DNA of 64,000 nucleotides from an uncultured Isoptericola sp. (GCA_947497265.1 CANMFP010000004.1:124001-188000); one strand, 5' to 3'. Shown: positions 24,023 through 32,531, counted from the first letter of the stretch. Notes: generated from the sequence alone by a model not told the origin. Numbers and translations: made by a program.

Positions 24023-24945
24023 TGCTGTACTCGACGCAGACCCCCGCGGCGAAGCGCGCCGCGCTGCGCGAGCGCCTGCGCTCCGGCGAGCTGTTGCAGC
24101 TTCCCGGCGCGTTCAACCCGCTCTCCGCCCGACTGATCGAGGCCAAGGAGTTCGACGGCGTCTACGTCTCGGGTGCGGTCGTCGCGGCCGACCTCGGCCT
24201 GCCCGACGTGGGGCTCACCACGCTGAGCGAGGTCGCCGGCCGCGCCGGGCAGATCGCCCGGATGACCGACCTGCCGACCCTCGTGGACGCCGACACCGGG
24301 TTCGGCGAGGCGATGAACGTCGCCCGGACCGTCCAGACGATGGAGGACGCCGGCGTCGCCGGCCTGCACATCGAGGACCAGGTCAACCCCAAACGGTGCG
24401 GGCACCTCGACGGCAAGCAGGTGGTCGACGACGCCACGGCGCTCCAGCGCATCCGGGCCGCCGTCACCGCCCGACGCGACGAGAACCTGCTGATCATGGC
24501 CCGCACCGACATCCGCGCGGGCGCCGGGCTGGAGGTGGCGATCGAGCGCGCCCAGGCCCTCGTCGACGCCGGTGCCGACGCCGTCTTCCCCGAGGCCATG
24601 CAGGACCTCGACGAGTTCGCGGCCGTGGCCGCCGCGCTGGACGTCCCGGTGCTCGCGAACATGACCGAGTTCGGCAAGTCCGAGCTGTTCACCGCCGCCC
24701 GGCTGCGCGACGCCGGGGTCGCCCTGGTGATCTACCCCGTCTCCCTGCTGCGCCTGGCGATGGGCGCCGCGGACCGCGCGCTCGACGACCTGCGGACCGA
24801 GGGATCCCTCGCGTCGCACGTGCCCAGCATGCAGACCCGCGCCGAGCTCTACGAGCTCCTCGACTACCCCGCGTACAGCACGTTCGACGCCGGGGTGTAC
24901 GACTTCTCCCTGGAGACGCACCACAGCCACCACCGCCCCGTCTGA
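24022..24945 (+). CDS. prpB: 2-methylisocitrate lyase PrpB
   Basis: Splits 2-methylisocitrate into pyruvate and succinate. 307 residues of the isocitrate lyase/PEP mutase superfamily, with the catalytic loop motif as NPKRCGHLDGK, the metal-site run LVDADTGFGEAMNVARTV and the later MARTDIRA. The KRCGH form is diagnostic of PrpB. The ATG shares one base with the prpD stop (TGATG). Confidence 0.96.
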   Translation: MLYSTQTPAAKRAALRERLRSGELLQLPGAFNPLSARLIEAKEFDGVYVSGAVVAADLGLPDVGLTTLSEVAGRAGQIARMTDLPTLVDADTGFGEAMNVARTVQTMEDAGVAGLHIEDQVNPKRCGHLDGKQVVDDATALQRIRAAVTARRDENLLIMARTDIRAGAGLEVAIERAQALVDAGADAVFPEAMQDLDEFAAVAAALDVPVLANMTEFGKSELFTAARLRDAGVALVIYPVSLLRLAMGAADRALDDLRTEGSLASHVPSMQTRAELYELLDYPAYSTFDAGVYDFSLETHHSHHRPV

Positions 24946-24993
24946 ACCGGCGCGCCACCCGCGCCGGGCGTCGTTGAGAGCGAAGGAGCACCG

Positions 24994-26136
24994 ATGACCG
25001 AGCCCCGAACCCCGTCCGACGTCCGCAAGGGCCTGGCCGGAGTCGTCGCGGACACCACCGCGATCTCGAAGGTCGACCCGGAGACCAACTCCCTGCTGTA
25101 CCGCGGGTACCCGGTCCAGGACCTCGCCACGAGCCAGCCGTTCGAGGCGGTGGCCCACCTGCTCTGGCACGGCGAGCTGCCCACCGACGCGGAGCTGGCC
25201 GAGCTCCAGCGGCTCGAACGGTCGCTGCGCCCCATGGACGACCGCACCCGGCGCGCGATCGACGACGTGCCGGTCGAGGCGCACCCGATGGACGTGCTGC
25301 GCACCGCCGTCAGCCAGCTCGGTGGCCTGGACGACACGCTCGGCCGGGAGGACGGCATCCTGGACCCCGAGCTCAACCAGGGCCGCACCGTCTACCTCTT
25401 CGCTCAGCTTCCCGGCATCGTCGCGTACAGCCAGCGCCGGCGGCACGGCCTCGAGCCCGTCGCCCCGCGCGACGACCTCGACTACGCGCGCAACTTCCTG
25501 TGGCAGACGTTCGGCGAGGTCCCGGACGACGCCGTCGTCGACGCGTTCCGCGTCTCCCTCGTGCTGTACGCCGAGCACTCGTTCAACGCCTCCACGTTCA
25601 CCGCCAGGGTCATCGCCTCGACGCTGTCGGACGTGTACTCCGCCGTCACCGGCGCGATCGGTGCCCTCAAGGGGCCGCTGCACGGCGGGGCGAACGAGGC
25701 CGTGATGCACGCCTTCTCCGAGATCGGCACCGCTGACCGGGCCGAGGCGTGGCTCGACGAGGCCCTGGCCGCCAAGCGCAAGGTCATGGGGTTCGGCCAC
25801 CGGGTCTACCGGCACGGCGACTCGCGGGTGCCCTCGATGAAGGCAGCGCTGGACGCTCTCGTGGCGCACTACGACCGCCCCGACCTGGCCGAGCTCTACA
25901 CCGCGCTCGAGTCGGCGTTCGTGGAGCGCAAGGGCATCTACCCCAACCTCGACTACCCCGCCGGCCCGGCCTACCACCTCATGGGCTTCGACACCCCGAC
26001 GTTCACCCCGCTCTTCGTCGCCGCGCGGGTGACCGGTTGGACGGCGCACGTCGCCGAGCAGCAGGCGGCCAACTCCCTGATCCGCCCGCTCTCGCAGTAC
26101 GTCGGCCCCGAGCGTCGCGAGGTGCCGTCGCCGTAG
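24994..26136 (+). CDS. prpC: 2-methylcitrate synthase (citrate synthase family)
   Basis: Condenses propionyl-CoA with oxaloacetate. 380 residues of the short, hexamer-free Gram-positive citrate synthase type. Histidine motifs are LKGPLHGGANEAVM and VMGFGHRVYRHGDSR, and the catalytic aspartate is in GFDTPTFTPLFV. Operon context assigns it to the methylcitrate cycle; on sequence alone a bifunctional citrate/methylcitrate synthase is also possible. AAGGAG lies six bases before the ATG. Confidence 0.93.
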   Translation: MTEPRTPSDVRKGLAGVVADTTAISKVDPETNSLLYRGYPVQDLATSQPFEAVAHLLWHGELPTDAELAELQRLERSLRPMDDRTRRAIDDVPVEAHPMDVLRTAVSQLGGLDDTLGREDGILDPELNQGRTVYLFAQLPGIVAYSQRRRHGLEPVAPRDDLDYARNFLWQTFGEVPDDAVVDAFRVSLVLYAEHSFNASTFTARVIASTLSDVYSAVTGAIGALKGPLHGGANEAVMHAFSEIGTADRAEAWLDEALAAKRKVMGFGHRVYRHGDSRVPSMKAALDALVAHYDRPDLAELYTALESAFVERKGIYPNLDYPAGPAYHLMGFDTPTFTPLFVAARVTGWTAHVAEQQAANSLIRPLSQYVGPERREVPSP

Positions 26137-26149
26137 CAGCGCGCGGCAG

Positions 26150-26155
26150 TAGTGT
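26150..26155 (+). promoter_or_regulatory. Possible -10 box for a leaderless CYTH-gene transcript
   Basis: TAGTGT ends exactly seven bases before the ATG at 26163. There is no ribosome binding site between them, which fits a leaderless message. No -35 is recognisable. Confidence 0.4.
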
Positions 26156-26162
26156 CGGGGCC

Positions 26163-26792
26163 ATGTCCACGAGCTACTCCGACTTCGAGTTCGAGCGCCG
26201 ATTCCTCGTCCGGCGGCTGCCTGACGTGCTCCGCGACGCCCCGTCGCTCATCGTCCAGTCGTACTTCCTGTCGGACGGCGGCTACGCGCTGCGGGTCCGC
26301 ATCCAGGCGGGCGGCATCGACGTCGGGGTCGACGGCGAGAGCGACCCCGCCGAGATCATCGCTGCGCACCGGGAGCAGTTCGACTTCGCCGCCGTCACGG
26401 TGAAGGGGCCGTCCGCCGGCGGCACCCGGTACGAGGCGGAGCGCCAGCTCGACCCGCTGGTCGGGGTCGAGCTGGTGCGCCGCGGTGGCGCGCGCGTCGT
26501 CAAGACCCGGTACGCGGTGTGGCTGGGTGCGGACGGGTGGTCCGTCGACGTCTTCGGCGGAGCCAACAGCCCGCTCGTCGTCGCGGAGTGCGAACGCTCG
26601 GGGCCCGTGACGGAGCTGCAGATCCCGGACTTCTGCGTCACCGAGATCACCGACGACCGCCGGTTCTCCAACGAGTCGCTCGCCGTCGGCCCGTACGGGC
26701 AGTGGGCCGCCGACCATGCGAAGGAGCTCGCACGGACCGGGCCTCGCTTCCGGGAGGACTTCGGGGAGAACCAGCGGCTCGAGTCACCGTAG
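26163..26792 (+). CDS. CYTH-domain protein (triphosphate tunnel family)
   Basis: 209 residues. The N-terminal FEFERRFLVRRLP matches the ExExK-like signature of CYTH proteins in its ExERRFLV variant, as in CYTH enzymes acting on triphosphate substrates. Alternating basic and acidic strands follow (YALRVRIQ, AAVTVKGP, RYEAERQL, RVVKTRYAV, VDVFGG, LVVAECE), as expected for the eight-stranded tunnel. The substrate cannot be told from sequence; inorganic triphosphatase activity is common in the family. The start at 26163 is set by the domain, and a long in-frame extension through prpC is a shadow. Confidence 0.88.
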   Translation: MSTSYSDFEFERRFLVRRLPDVLRDAPSLIVQSYFLSDGGYALRVRIQAGGIDVGVDGESDPAEIIAAHREQFDFAAVTVKGPSAGGTRYEAERQLDPLVGVELVRRGGARVVKTRYAVWLGADGWSVDVFGGANSPLVVAECERSGPVTELQIPDFCVTEITDDRRFSNESLAVGPYGQWAADHAKELARTGPRFREDFGENQRLESP

Positions 26793-26816
26793 CCGTCTGC
26801 CCTCGGCGGCCGCCGC

Positions 26817-26858
26817 ACTACCTCGCGGTCGGGCGGTACTACCTCGCGGCGGGCGGGG
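26817..26858. repeat. Tandem 21-bp direct repeat between convergent genes
   Basis: Two adjacent copies starting ACTACCTCGCGG at 26817 and 26838, with the last nine bases partly diverged. It fills most of the 67-base gap between the convergent CYTH and VanY genes. No hairpin terminator is obvious here. Confidence 0.6.
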
Positions 26859-26859
26859 C

Positions 26860-27711
26860 TCAGTGCCAGGTGGAGACTTCCTCGACGCCGGCCCGGTACT
26901 CGAAGTGCCAGGGCTCGTACTTGCCGGAACCGCCGCGCTGCGCCCACGGCGGGTTCTCCCACCCGTAGGCCGGGGCGTTGTCCCACAGCCACTTGTAGAC
27001 CTCGGCGCTGCCCGTCTCCTTGGAGCACAGGTCGATCGCCAGCCCCCAGCCGTGCATCGACGTGCCCGGGGTCGCGGCGAGGAAGCCACGGCTCGCCTTC
27101 ACCGAGTACTGCGAGGAGAGCGAGCGATAGCTGTCCACGAGGCAGAGGTCCCGGCCGAACCGCGCCCGGAACGCCTCGTTGAGCGCGCTGAGCGAGACCG
27201 CCGCGTCCGGGCGCAGCTGCTCACCGCTCTGCCACAGGTCGCACAGGGAGTGGTCGGTGAGCTGGCCGTTGGAGCCCTCGACCTGGGTGCCGGCGTCGCA
27301 GTCCGGCAGCGGGTCACGCTCGGTGGTCCGGCTGGCGGCGGCCGCGACGCTCCGCTCGCGAGGCGCCGCCGCGATCGCGGCCGCCGTCCCGGGCGTCTTC
27401 GCACCCGACTGCAGCAACGACAGCGTCGAGGGCCCGGTGGGCGCCGTGTCCAGGTCGAAGGGCGAACGCTCGTCCGCATCCGCCGTGCCGGTCAGCGGTA
27501 CGGCGATGGTGGCGGCCGCGAGGGATCCGAGGACCGTGGCGCGCGTGACCCACGTGTGCCCCGTCGGCGCGGCGTGCGCACCTCTGCCGCGGCTCTTCGG
27601 CGCGCTCGACGTCCGACGGCGAGGAGGGCGTCCGGAGCGCCCCTCGGCCGCCTCCCGGATCTCACGCCGGGAGCGCGGAACGGGGCCGTCGCCCTGAGAC
27701 GTCGTGTCCAC
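26860..27711 (-). CDS. VanY-type D-alanyl-D-alanine carboxypeptidase, membrane anchored
   Basis: Peptidase of family M15B trimming peptidoglycan stem peptides. 283 residues: a basic cytoplasmic N-terminus with SRREIREA at about 14-21, one membrane helix at about 56-75, a spacer, then the catalytic domain. Zinc ligands are His220 and Asp227 in SMHGWGLAID and His269 in EPWHFEY, with Glu266 as the likely catalytic base. Cysteines at 138, 157, 190 and 229 could form disulfides. The GTG at 27711 has GGAGG four bases upstream; a GTG at 27801 is in frame but has no such site. Confidence 0.92.
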   Translation of the reverse strand: MDTTSQGDGPVPRSRREIREAAEGRSGRPPRRRTSSAPKSRGRGAHAAPTGHTWVTRATVLGSLAAATIAVPLTGTADADERSPFDLDTAPTGPSTLSLLQSGAKTPGTAAAIAAAPRERSVAAAASRTTERDPLPDCDAGTQVEGSNGQLTDHSLCDLWQSGEQLRPDAAVSLSALNEAFRARFGRDLCLVDSYRSLSSQYSVKASRGFLAATPGTSMHGWGLAIDLCSKETGSAEVYKWLWDNAPAYGWENPPWAQRGGSGKYEPWHFEYRAGVEEVSTWH

Positions 27712-27828
27712 GCCACCTCCGTGCCTCTCGTGCCGCGCCCGTGCGACACCCTCTCGAGCTGTTGGTCTCACGTCCTCACGGACCGACGACGGCGAGCTCA
27801 CGCCGACGCCGTGGTCGATCCGTCACGC

Positions 27829-27857
27829 ACCTTAGCCGTGACGTGGCCCACCGCCAA
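27829..27857 (-). promoter_or_regulatory. SigA-type promoter of the VanY gene
   Basis: TTGGCG at 27857-27852 and TAAGGT at 27834-27829 on the minus strand, 17 bases apart. The predicted start near 27822 leaves a leader of about 110 bases before the GGAGG-led GTG. It lies in the gap after the upstream CNNM gene. Confidence 0.55.
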
Positions 27858-27879
27858 GTCCTCCTTGTTCAAGACCTGT

Positions 27880-28932
27880 TCACCGCAGCCGCTGCATCGC
27901 GTCGCGGACCTCGCCGACAAGTTCCTCGAGGATGTCCTCGAGGAAGACGACGCCGACAGTGCGCGGCCCGTCCTCCACCCGGGCGAGGTGCGCACCTGAT
28001 CGCTGCATGGCCCGCAGCGCGTCCTCGACCTCGTCGTCCGGGCCGACCTGCGCCGTGGCGCGGACCCGCCACGCGGGCACGGGCCGGTCCCGGTCGCCGT
28101 TGGTCGCGTAGAGCACGTCCTTGAGGTGGAGGTAGCCCACCAGGGCCCCCGGCACGCCCTCGTCCGGTGCGTCGACCACCGGGAAGCGGCTGAAGCCCGT
28201 ACGTGAGACGAGGTGCTCGACGTCGTCCGGCGTCGCCCCCGGCGTCACCGTGACGAGCGAGTCGAGCGGCACCATGACGTCCCGCGCCGTGCGCGAGGAG
28301 AACTCGAACGCCCCCGAGAGCAGGCCCTGCTCGTCGGCGAGGACGCCCTCGGCACGCGAGTGCTCGACGATCGACTGGACCTCCTCGGCGGTGAACGCCG
28401 AGGCCACCTCGTCCTTGGGCTCGACCCCGAGGAGGCGTATCACGTGGTTGGCCACCCAGTTGAGCGCCACGATGATCGGCCGCAGCACCCGGGCGACCAG
28501 CACCAGGGGCGGCGCGAACCACAGCGCCGCCGTCTCCGGGCCGCTGACGGCGAGGTTCTTGGGCACCATCTCACCCAGCACCACGTGCAGGTACACCACG
28601 ATGCTGAGCGCGATGACGAGCGCCACCGGGTGCACGAGCTGCTCCGGGATGCCGAGGGCCGCGAACGGCCCTTCCAGGAGGTGCGCCAGCGCGGGCTCGG
28701 CGATGATCCCGAGCCCCGTCGAGCACACGGTGATCCCGAGCTGGGCGCACGCGAGCATGAGCGAGACGTGCTCCATCGCCCACAGCACGATCTGCGCCCG
28801 CTTCTCCCCCGCCTCGGCCCGCGGCTCGATCGTGCTGCGACGCACGGACAGGACGGCGAACTCCGCCCCGACGAAGAAGGCGTTGGCGACGAGCAGCAGC
28901 AGCCCGATCAGGAGTGCGGTCCCCGTGCTCAT
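27880..28932 (-). CDS. CNNM/CBS-domain membrane protein (hemolysin C family), second of a pair
   Basis: 350 residues: an N-terminal CNNM (DUF21) membrane domain of three to four helices (about 1-165), with the conserved VLGEMVPKNLAVSGPE, then two CBS domains (about 195-340). The C-terminal transporter-associated domain of longer relatives is absent. Related proteins move or sense magnesium and cobalt; the substrate here is not known. The start overlaps the preceding CNNM gene by four bases (ATGA). Confidence 0.9.
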   Translation of the reverse strand: MSTGTALLIGLLLLVANAFFVGAEFAVLSVRRSTIEPRAEAGEKRAQIVLWAMEHVSLMLACAQLGITVCSTGLGIIAEPALAHLLEGPFAALGIPEQLVHPVALVIALSIVVYLHVVLGEMVPKNLAVSGPETAALWFAPPLVLVARVLRPIIVALNWVANHVIRLLGVEPKDEVASAFTAEEVQSIVEHSRAEGVLADEQGLLSGAFEFSSRTARDVMVPLDSLVTVTPGATPDDVEHLVSRTGFSRFPVVDAPDEGVPGALVGYLHLKDVLYATNGDRDRPVPAWRVRATAQVGPDDEVEDALRAMQRSGAHLARVEDGPRTVGVVFLEDILEELVGEVRDAMQRLR

Positions 28933-30260
28933 CGGGCCACCCCCCGGACGCGCAGGCGCTCGATGCGACGGCCGTCGACCAGCTCGACGCGAAGGCTCAC
29001 GTCGTCGACCTCGATGCTGTCACCGACCTCCGGGAGTCGGCCGAGGTGGGCCATGACGAGCCCGCCCAACGTCTCGTAGGAGGAGCCCTCCGGGACTCGC
29101 AGGCCCGTCGTCTCGACCAGCTCGTCCGGCCGGAGGACGCCCGGCACGATCCAGGAACCGTCCGCCGCGCGCGCCGTCCCGCCGCGGCGCCGGTCGTGCT
29201 CGTCCGCGACGTCGCCCACCAGCTCCTCGACGACGTCCTCCAGGGTCACGACGCCCGACGTCCCCCCGTACTCGTCCACCACGACCGCCATCTGCAGCCC
29301 GAGCCCGCGCAGCTCGACGAGCAGCGGGCCCAGGTTGACCGTGTCCGGCACCCGCGGGGCGTCGACCATCAGCGCGCCGGCGGGTACCTCGTCCCGCTTG
29401 GCGTACGGGACCCCGACGGCCCGGCGCAGGTGCACCAGGCCGACGATGTCGTCGCGGTCGTCACCGATGACGGGGAACCGGGAGTGCCCGGTCCGGTGGG
29501 CCAGGGCGACGACCTCGGCAGCGCTCGTCCCGCGCCGGACGACGGACATCCGGGTGCGGTCCGTCATCACGTCACGCGCGACGAGGCCCTCGAGCTCCAG
29601 CGAGTTGGCCAGCAGGGTGGCGGTGCCCTCCTCGAGGGTGCCCTCCTGCGCCGACCGCCGCACGAGCGACAGGAGCTCGGTCGCGGACCGTGCACCGGAC
29701 AGCTCCTCGCGCGGCTCGATCCCGAGCCGGCGCAGGATGGCGTTCGCCGAGCCGTTCAGCACCGCGATGAGCGGGCCGAACACGATCGTGAAGACCCGTT
29801 GCAACGGGACGGCGGTCCGCGCGGTGGCGTGCGGCGCGGAGAGGGCGAAGTTCTTCGGGATCAGCTCGCCGAAGAGCATCGAGAACGCGTTGACGACCAG
29901 CAGCGCGAGGACAGCGGCCAGGACCCCGGACACGGCGGTCCCCAGTGGCGTCGCGGCGAGCCCGGCACCGAACAGGCTCAGCAGGGCCGGCTGCGCGGTG
30001 TAGCCGAGGAGGACGGTGGTGACGGTGATGCCCACCTGCGCGGAGCTGAGCTCCGTGGACAGGTGCTTGAGCCCGGCCCGGACGATGCGGTCCCGACGAT
30101 CGGGGACCTTCCGGCCGGGCGGTGGACTGTCGCCCTCCTCGTCGTCGCTGCCGAGGACCGCGGGGTCCAGCGTCACGAGCGAGAACTCGCTCGCCACGAA
30201 GATCGCGGTCCCTGCGGTGAGCAGGACGCCGACGGTGATCATGATCGTCTCGGTCAGCAC
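28929..30260 (-). CDS. CNNM/CBS-domain membrane protein with CorC-type C-terminal domain
   Basis: 443 residues: a CNNM domain (about 1-190, with LFGELIPKNFALSAPH), a CBS pair (about 205-340, with VVDEYGGTSGVVTLEDVVEELVG), and the C-terminal CorC_HlyC domain ending in VRVEL-type strands, here SLRVELVDGRRIERL. Between helix 1 and the next segment there is an acidic/proline-rich insert (SDDEEGDSPPPG). It pairs with the next gene, so the two products may form a heteromeric transporter or efflux regulator. It is divergent from a two-component system. Confidence 0.92.
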   Translation of the reverse strand: MLTETIMITVGVLLTAGTAIFVASEFSLVTLDPAVLGSDDEEGDSPPPGRKVPDRRDRIVRAGLKHLSTELSSAQVGITVTTVLLGYTAQPALLSLFGAGLAATPLGTAVSGVLAAVLALLVVNAFSMLFGELIPKNFALSAPHATARTAVPLQRVFTIVFGPLIAVLNGSANAILRRLGIEPREELSGARSATELLSLVRRSAQEGTLEEGTATLLANSLELEGLVARDVMTDRTRMSVVRRGTSAAEVVALAHRTGHSRFPVIGDDRDDIVGLVHLRRAVGVPYAKRDEVPAGALMVDAPRVPDTVNLGPLLVELRGLGLQMAVVVDEYGGTSGVVTLEDVVEELVGDVADEHDRRRGGTARAADGSWIVPGVLRPDELVETTGLRVPEGSSYETLGGLVMAHLGRLPEVGDSIEVDDVSLRVELVDGRRIERLRVRGVAR

Positions 30261-30295
30261 GGCAGGCCTCGCGGGCCGGGATATCGACTGTCATC

Positions 30296-30311
30296 CATCG
30301 TGGCAACGATG
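30296..30311. repeat. Palindrome CATCGT-N4-ACGATG in a divergent promoter region
   Basis: Perfect six-base arms around GGCA, in the 139-base gap between the CNNM gene and the response regulator gene. It overlaps a TAGCAT -10-like box read on the minus strand (30314-30309). Operator-like position; the binding protein is not known. Confidence 0.45.
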
Positions 30312-30399
30312 CTAACCCGGAGTCGGCGCAGCGTCCCGTCCCGCCGCCACGCCAGCGCATCCCCAGCGAACACCCAGGTTCTGAGTGCAAGATGGGCCT

Positions 30400-31128
30400 A
30401 TGACCACCAGTGCGACCAACCCGGGACAGGGCCAGCAGAATGCCACGGTCCTCGTCGTCGAGGACGAGCCGGCGATCGCGACGGCGATCGCCCAACGCCT
30501 CTCGGCAGAAGGGTGGCGGGTCGAGGTCGCTCGGGACGGGATCTCCGGCGTCGACGCCGCCGCACGGCTCCACCCCGACGCCGTGGTGCTCGACGTCATG
30601 CTCCCCGGCCTCGACGGCCTGGAGGTGTGCCGCCGCATCCAGGCGGACCACCCGACACCGATCCTCATGCTGACCGCTCGCGACGACGAGACCGACATGC
30701 TGATCGGTCTCGGTGTCGGCGCCGACGACTACATGACCAAGCCGTTCTCCATGCGCGAGCTGGTCGCCCGCGTCAAGGCGCTGCTGCGCCGGGTGGAGCG
30801 GGCCGCGCAGGCCGCCGCCGCCGCGCCCGCCGACCCGCCGCTCGTCGCCGGGGACGTCACGATCGACCGGGCCCAGCGCCGGGTGCACCGTGCGGGCGAC
30901 GAGGTCCACCTGACCCCGACGGAGTTCGAGCTGCTCGTGATGCTCGCGAGCGCACCGAAGACCGTCCAGACCCGCGAGAAGCTCCTCGCCGAGGTCTGGG
31001 ACTGGGCCGACGCGAGCGGGACGCGGACCGTCGACTCGCACATCAAGGCGCTGCGCCGCAAGCTCGGGCCCGACCTGATCCGTACCGTGCACGGGGTGGG
31101 CTACGCGTTCGAGCCCCCGGCGGGCTGA
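30400..31128 (+). CDS. OmpR/PhoB-type response regulator
   Basis: 242 residues. The receiver domain (about 16-132) has acidic Glu21/Asp22, phospho-acceptor Asp65 in AVVLDVMLPG and Lys114 in MTKPF. The winged-helix DNA-binding domain (about 145-240) includes LTPTEFELLVMLA and RTVDSHIKALRRKLG. An Ala-rich linker joins them. The ATG at 30400 is preferred over a GTG at 30385: a CAAGAT -10-like box six bases before it suggests a leaderless start. The kinase gene follows after one base. Confidence 0.94.
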   Translation: MTTSATNPGQGQQNATVLVVEDEPAIATAIAQRLSAEGWRVEVARDGISGVDAAARLHPDAVVLDVMLPGLDGLEVCRRIQADHPTPILMLTARDDETDMLIGLGVGADDYMTKPFSMRELVARVKALLRRVERAAQAAAAAPADPPLVAGDVTIDRAQRRVHRAGDEVHLTPTEFELLVMLASAPKTVQTREKLLAEVWDWADASGTRTVDSHIKALRRKLGPDLIRTVHGVGYAFEPPAG

Positions 31129-31129
31129 C

Positions 31130-32233
31130 GTGGGCGTCGTGCGCGACGACGACCATGCGCGGTGGCGGGACCACCGGCTGCCGGACGTCCGACCGCTGGA
31201 CCCCGTCCACTCCCTGAAGGTCAAGCTCGGGCTCCTCGTCGTCGCGAGCGTGACCGTCGCCGTGGTCATCACCTGGGTGGGTCTGCGCAACGAGCTCGGG
31301 CCCAGCCGCACGTTCCCGCTGGCGATCATCGTCTCGCTGGTGCTCACCCAGGTCCTCGCCCGCGGCATGACGTCGCCGCTGCGGCAGATGACGGCCGCCG
31401 CGCAGACGATGGCCGACGGCGACTACTCCATCCGCGTGCGCTCGACGAGCCAGGACGAGGTCGGTCAGCTCGCCGAGGCGTTCAACACCATGGCGCGGGA
31501 CCTGGAGGCCTCCGACCGTATGCGCCGCGACCTCATCGCGAACGTGTCCCACGAGCTGCGCACGCCGGTCGCCGCGCTGCAGGCCCAGCTCGAGAACATG
31601 GTCGACGGCGTCACCGAGCCGACGCCGTCGTCCCTCGAGCTCTCCCTGGAGCAGACCGAGCGGCTCAGCCGGCTCGTGACCTACCTGCTGGACCTCTCCC
31701 GCGTGGAGGCCGGCGCGTCGGCGCTGATGCTCACCCGGTTCTCGGTGGGCGACTTCCTCGAGGAGTGCGCCGAGGCCATGTCGATGGTCGACGCCGCCAA
31801 GGGACTCACCTACGTCGTGGACGTCACGCCCGAGGACCTGCCCCTGGAGGCGGACGTCGAGCGGCTGCGCCAGGTGGTCACCAACCTGCTCCAGAACGCG
31901 ATCCGGCACTCCCCGCACGGGGCCACGGTGCGGCTGGACGCCTACCCGCAGGGCGACGACGTCGTCATCGAGGTGGGCGACGAGGGCCCCGGCATCCCCG
32001 CCGAGGACCGCAACCGGGTCTTCGAGCGGTTCGCGCGCGGCACGACGGATGCCCGGCCCCAGCCCAGCGCGAGCGGCGGCACCGGCATCGGCCTGGCGAT
32101 CGTGCGATGGGCCGTCGACCTGCACGGGGGTCATGTCGCCGTGGCGGACACGGAGCCGGGCGCGACCATGCGCGTCACTCTTCCGGCCGTCGCCCGACCG
32201 GCTCCGGGAGTGACAACGGAATCCGCCGCCTGA
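31130..32233 (+). CDS. Sensor histidine kinase with minimal extracellular loop
   Basis: 367 residues. Two membrane helices (about 31-50 and 62-79) are joined by a loop of only about 10 residues, then HAMP (about 80-130), HisKA with His141 in VSHELRTPVAALQ, and HATPase with NAIRHSP, GDEGPGIP and GGTGIGLAIVRW. The tiny loop points to sensing in the membrane or through a partner rather than an extracellular ligand. The start is GTG at 31130, one base after the regulator's stop. The stimulus is unknown; the divergent CNNM genes are candidate targets. Confidence 0.93.
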   Translation: MGVVRDDDHARWRDHRLPDVRPLDPVHSLKVKLGLLVVASVTVAVVITWVGLRNELGPSRTFPLAIIVSLVLTQVLARGMTSPLRQMTAAAQTMADGDYSIRVRSTSQDEVGQLAEAFNTMARDLEASDRMRRDLIANVSHELRTPVAALQAQLENMVDGVTEPTPSSLELSLEQTERLSRLVTYLLDLSRVEAGASALMLTRFSVGDFLEECAEAMSMVDAAKGLTYVVDVTPEDLPLEADVERLRQVVTNLLQNAIRHSPHGATVRLDAYPQGDDVVIEVGDEGPGIPAEDRNRVFERFARGTTDARPQPSASGGTGIGLAIVRWAVDLHGGHVAVADTEPGATMRVTLPAVARPAPGVTTESAA

Positions 32234-32418
32234 ACGCGTGAGATCCATCACACTGCATGGTCTTGTGCTGTTCTCCGTGAGCCTTGCATGACGCTGGCGA
32301 CGCAACTGCTGCCATCGCTTTCCTGCCCTATTACCCCGACACCACTCGGCGGTGAGAGACGGCCCACGAACCGCGTCGTGCCGCCGCCGCCACCGCTCCG
32401 AACAAGCGGGCGAGGGCA

Positions 32419-32424
32419 TAGGCT
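32419..32424 (+). promoter_or_regulatory. Possible -10 box of kgd
   Basis: TAGGCT, the same hexamer seen before atpB and aroA. Transcription would begin near 32431, putting the 13-mer repeats within the kgd leader. The -35 is not recognisable. Confidence 0.35.
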
Positions 32425-32453
32425 GGAGGGGCCCGAGAACGGGTGCGCAGTCC

Positions 32454-32531
32454 GAGCAAGCAGTTCGAGCAAGCAGTTCGAGCACGTAGTTCGACCGAGC
32501 AGTGCAACCAAAGCATTCAACCAAGCAATAC
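32454..32531 (+). repeat. Six degenerate 13-bp tandem repeats before kgd
   Basis: Units start at 32454, 32467, 32480, 32493, 32506 and 32519. The first two are identical (GAGCAAGCAGTTC), the third differs in three bases, and the later ones drift to AACCAAGCAATAC. A weaker match may start at 32441. The block is visibly poorer in GC than its surroundings and ends 25 bases before the kgd start. The rest of the gap (32234-32453) holds no gene that I can support. Confidence 0.8.

Noticed and set aside
32454-32531. CRISPR array
   Set aside because: The repeats are 13 bases in direct tandem without spacers, and no cas gene is nearby.
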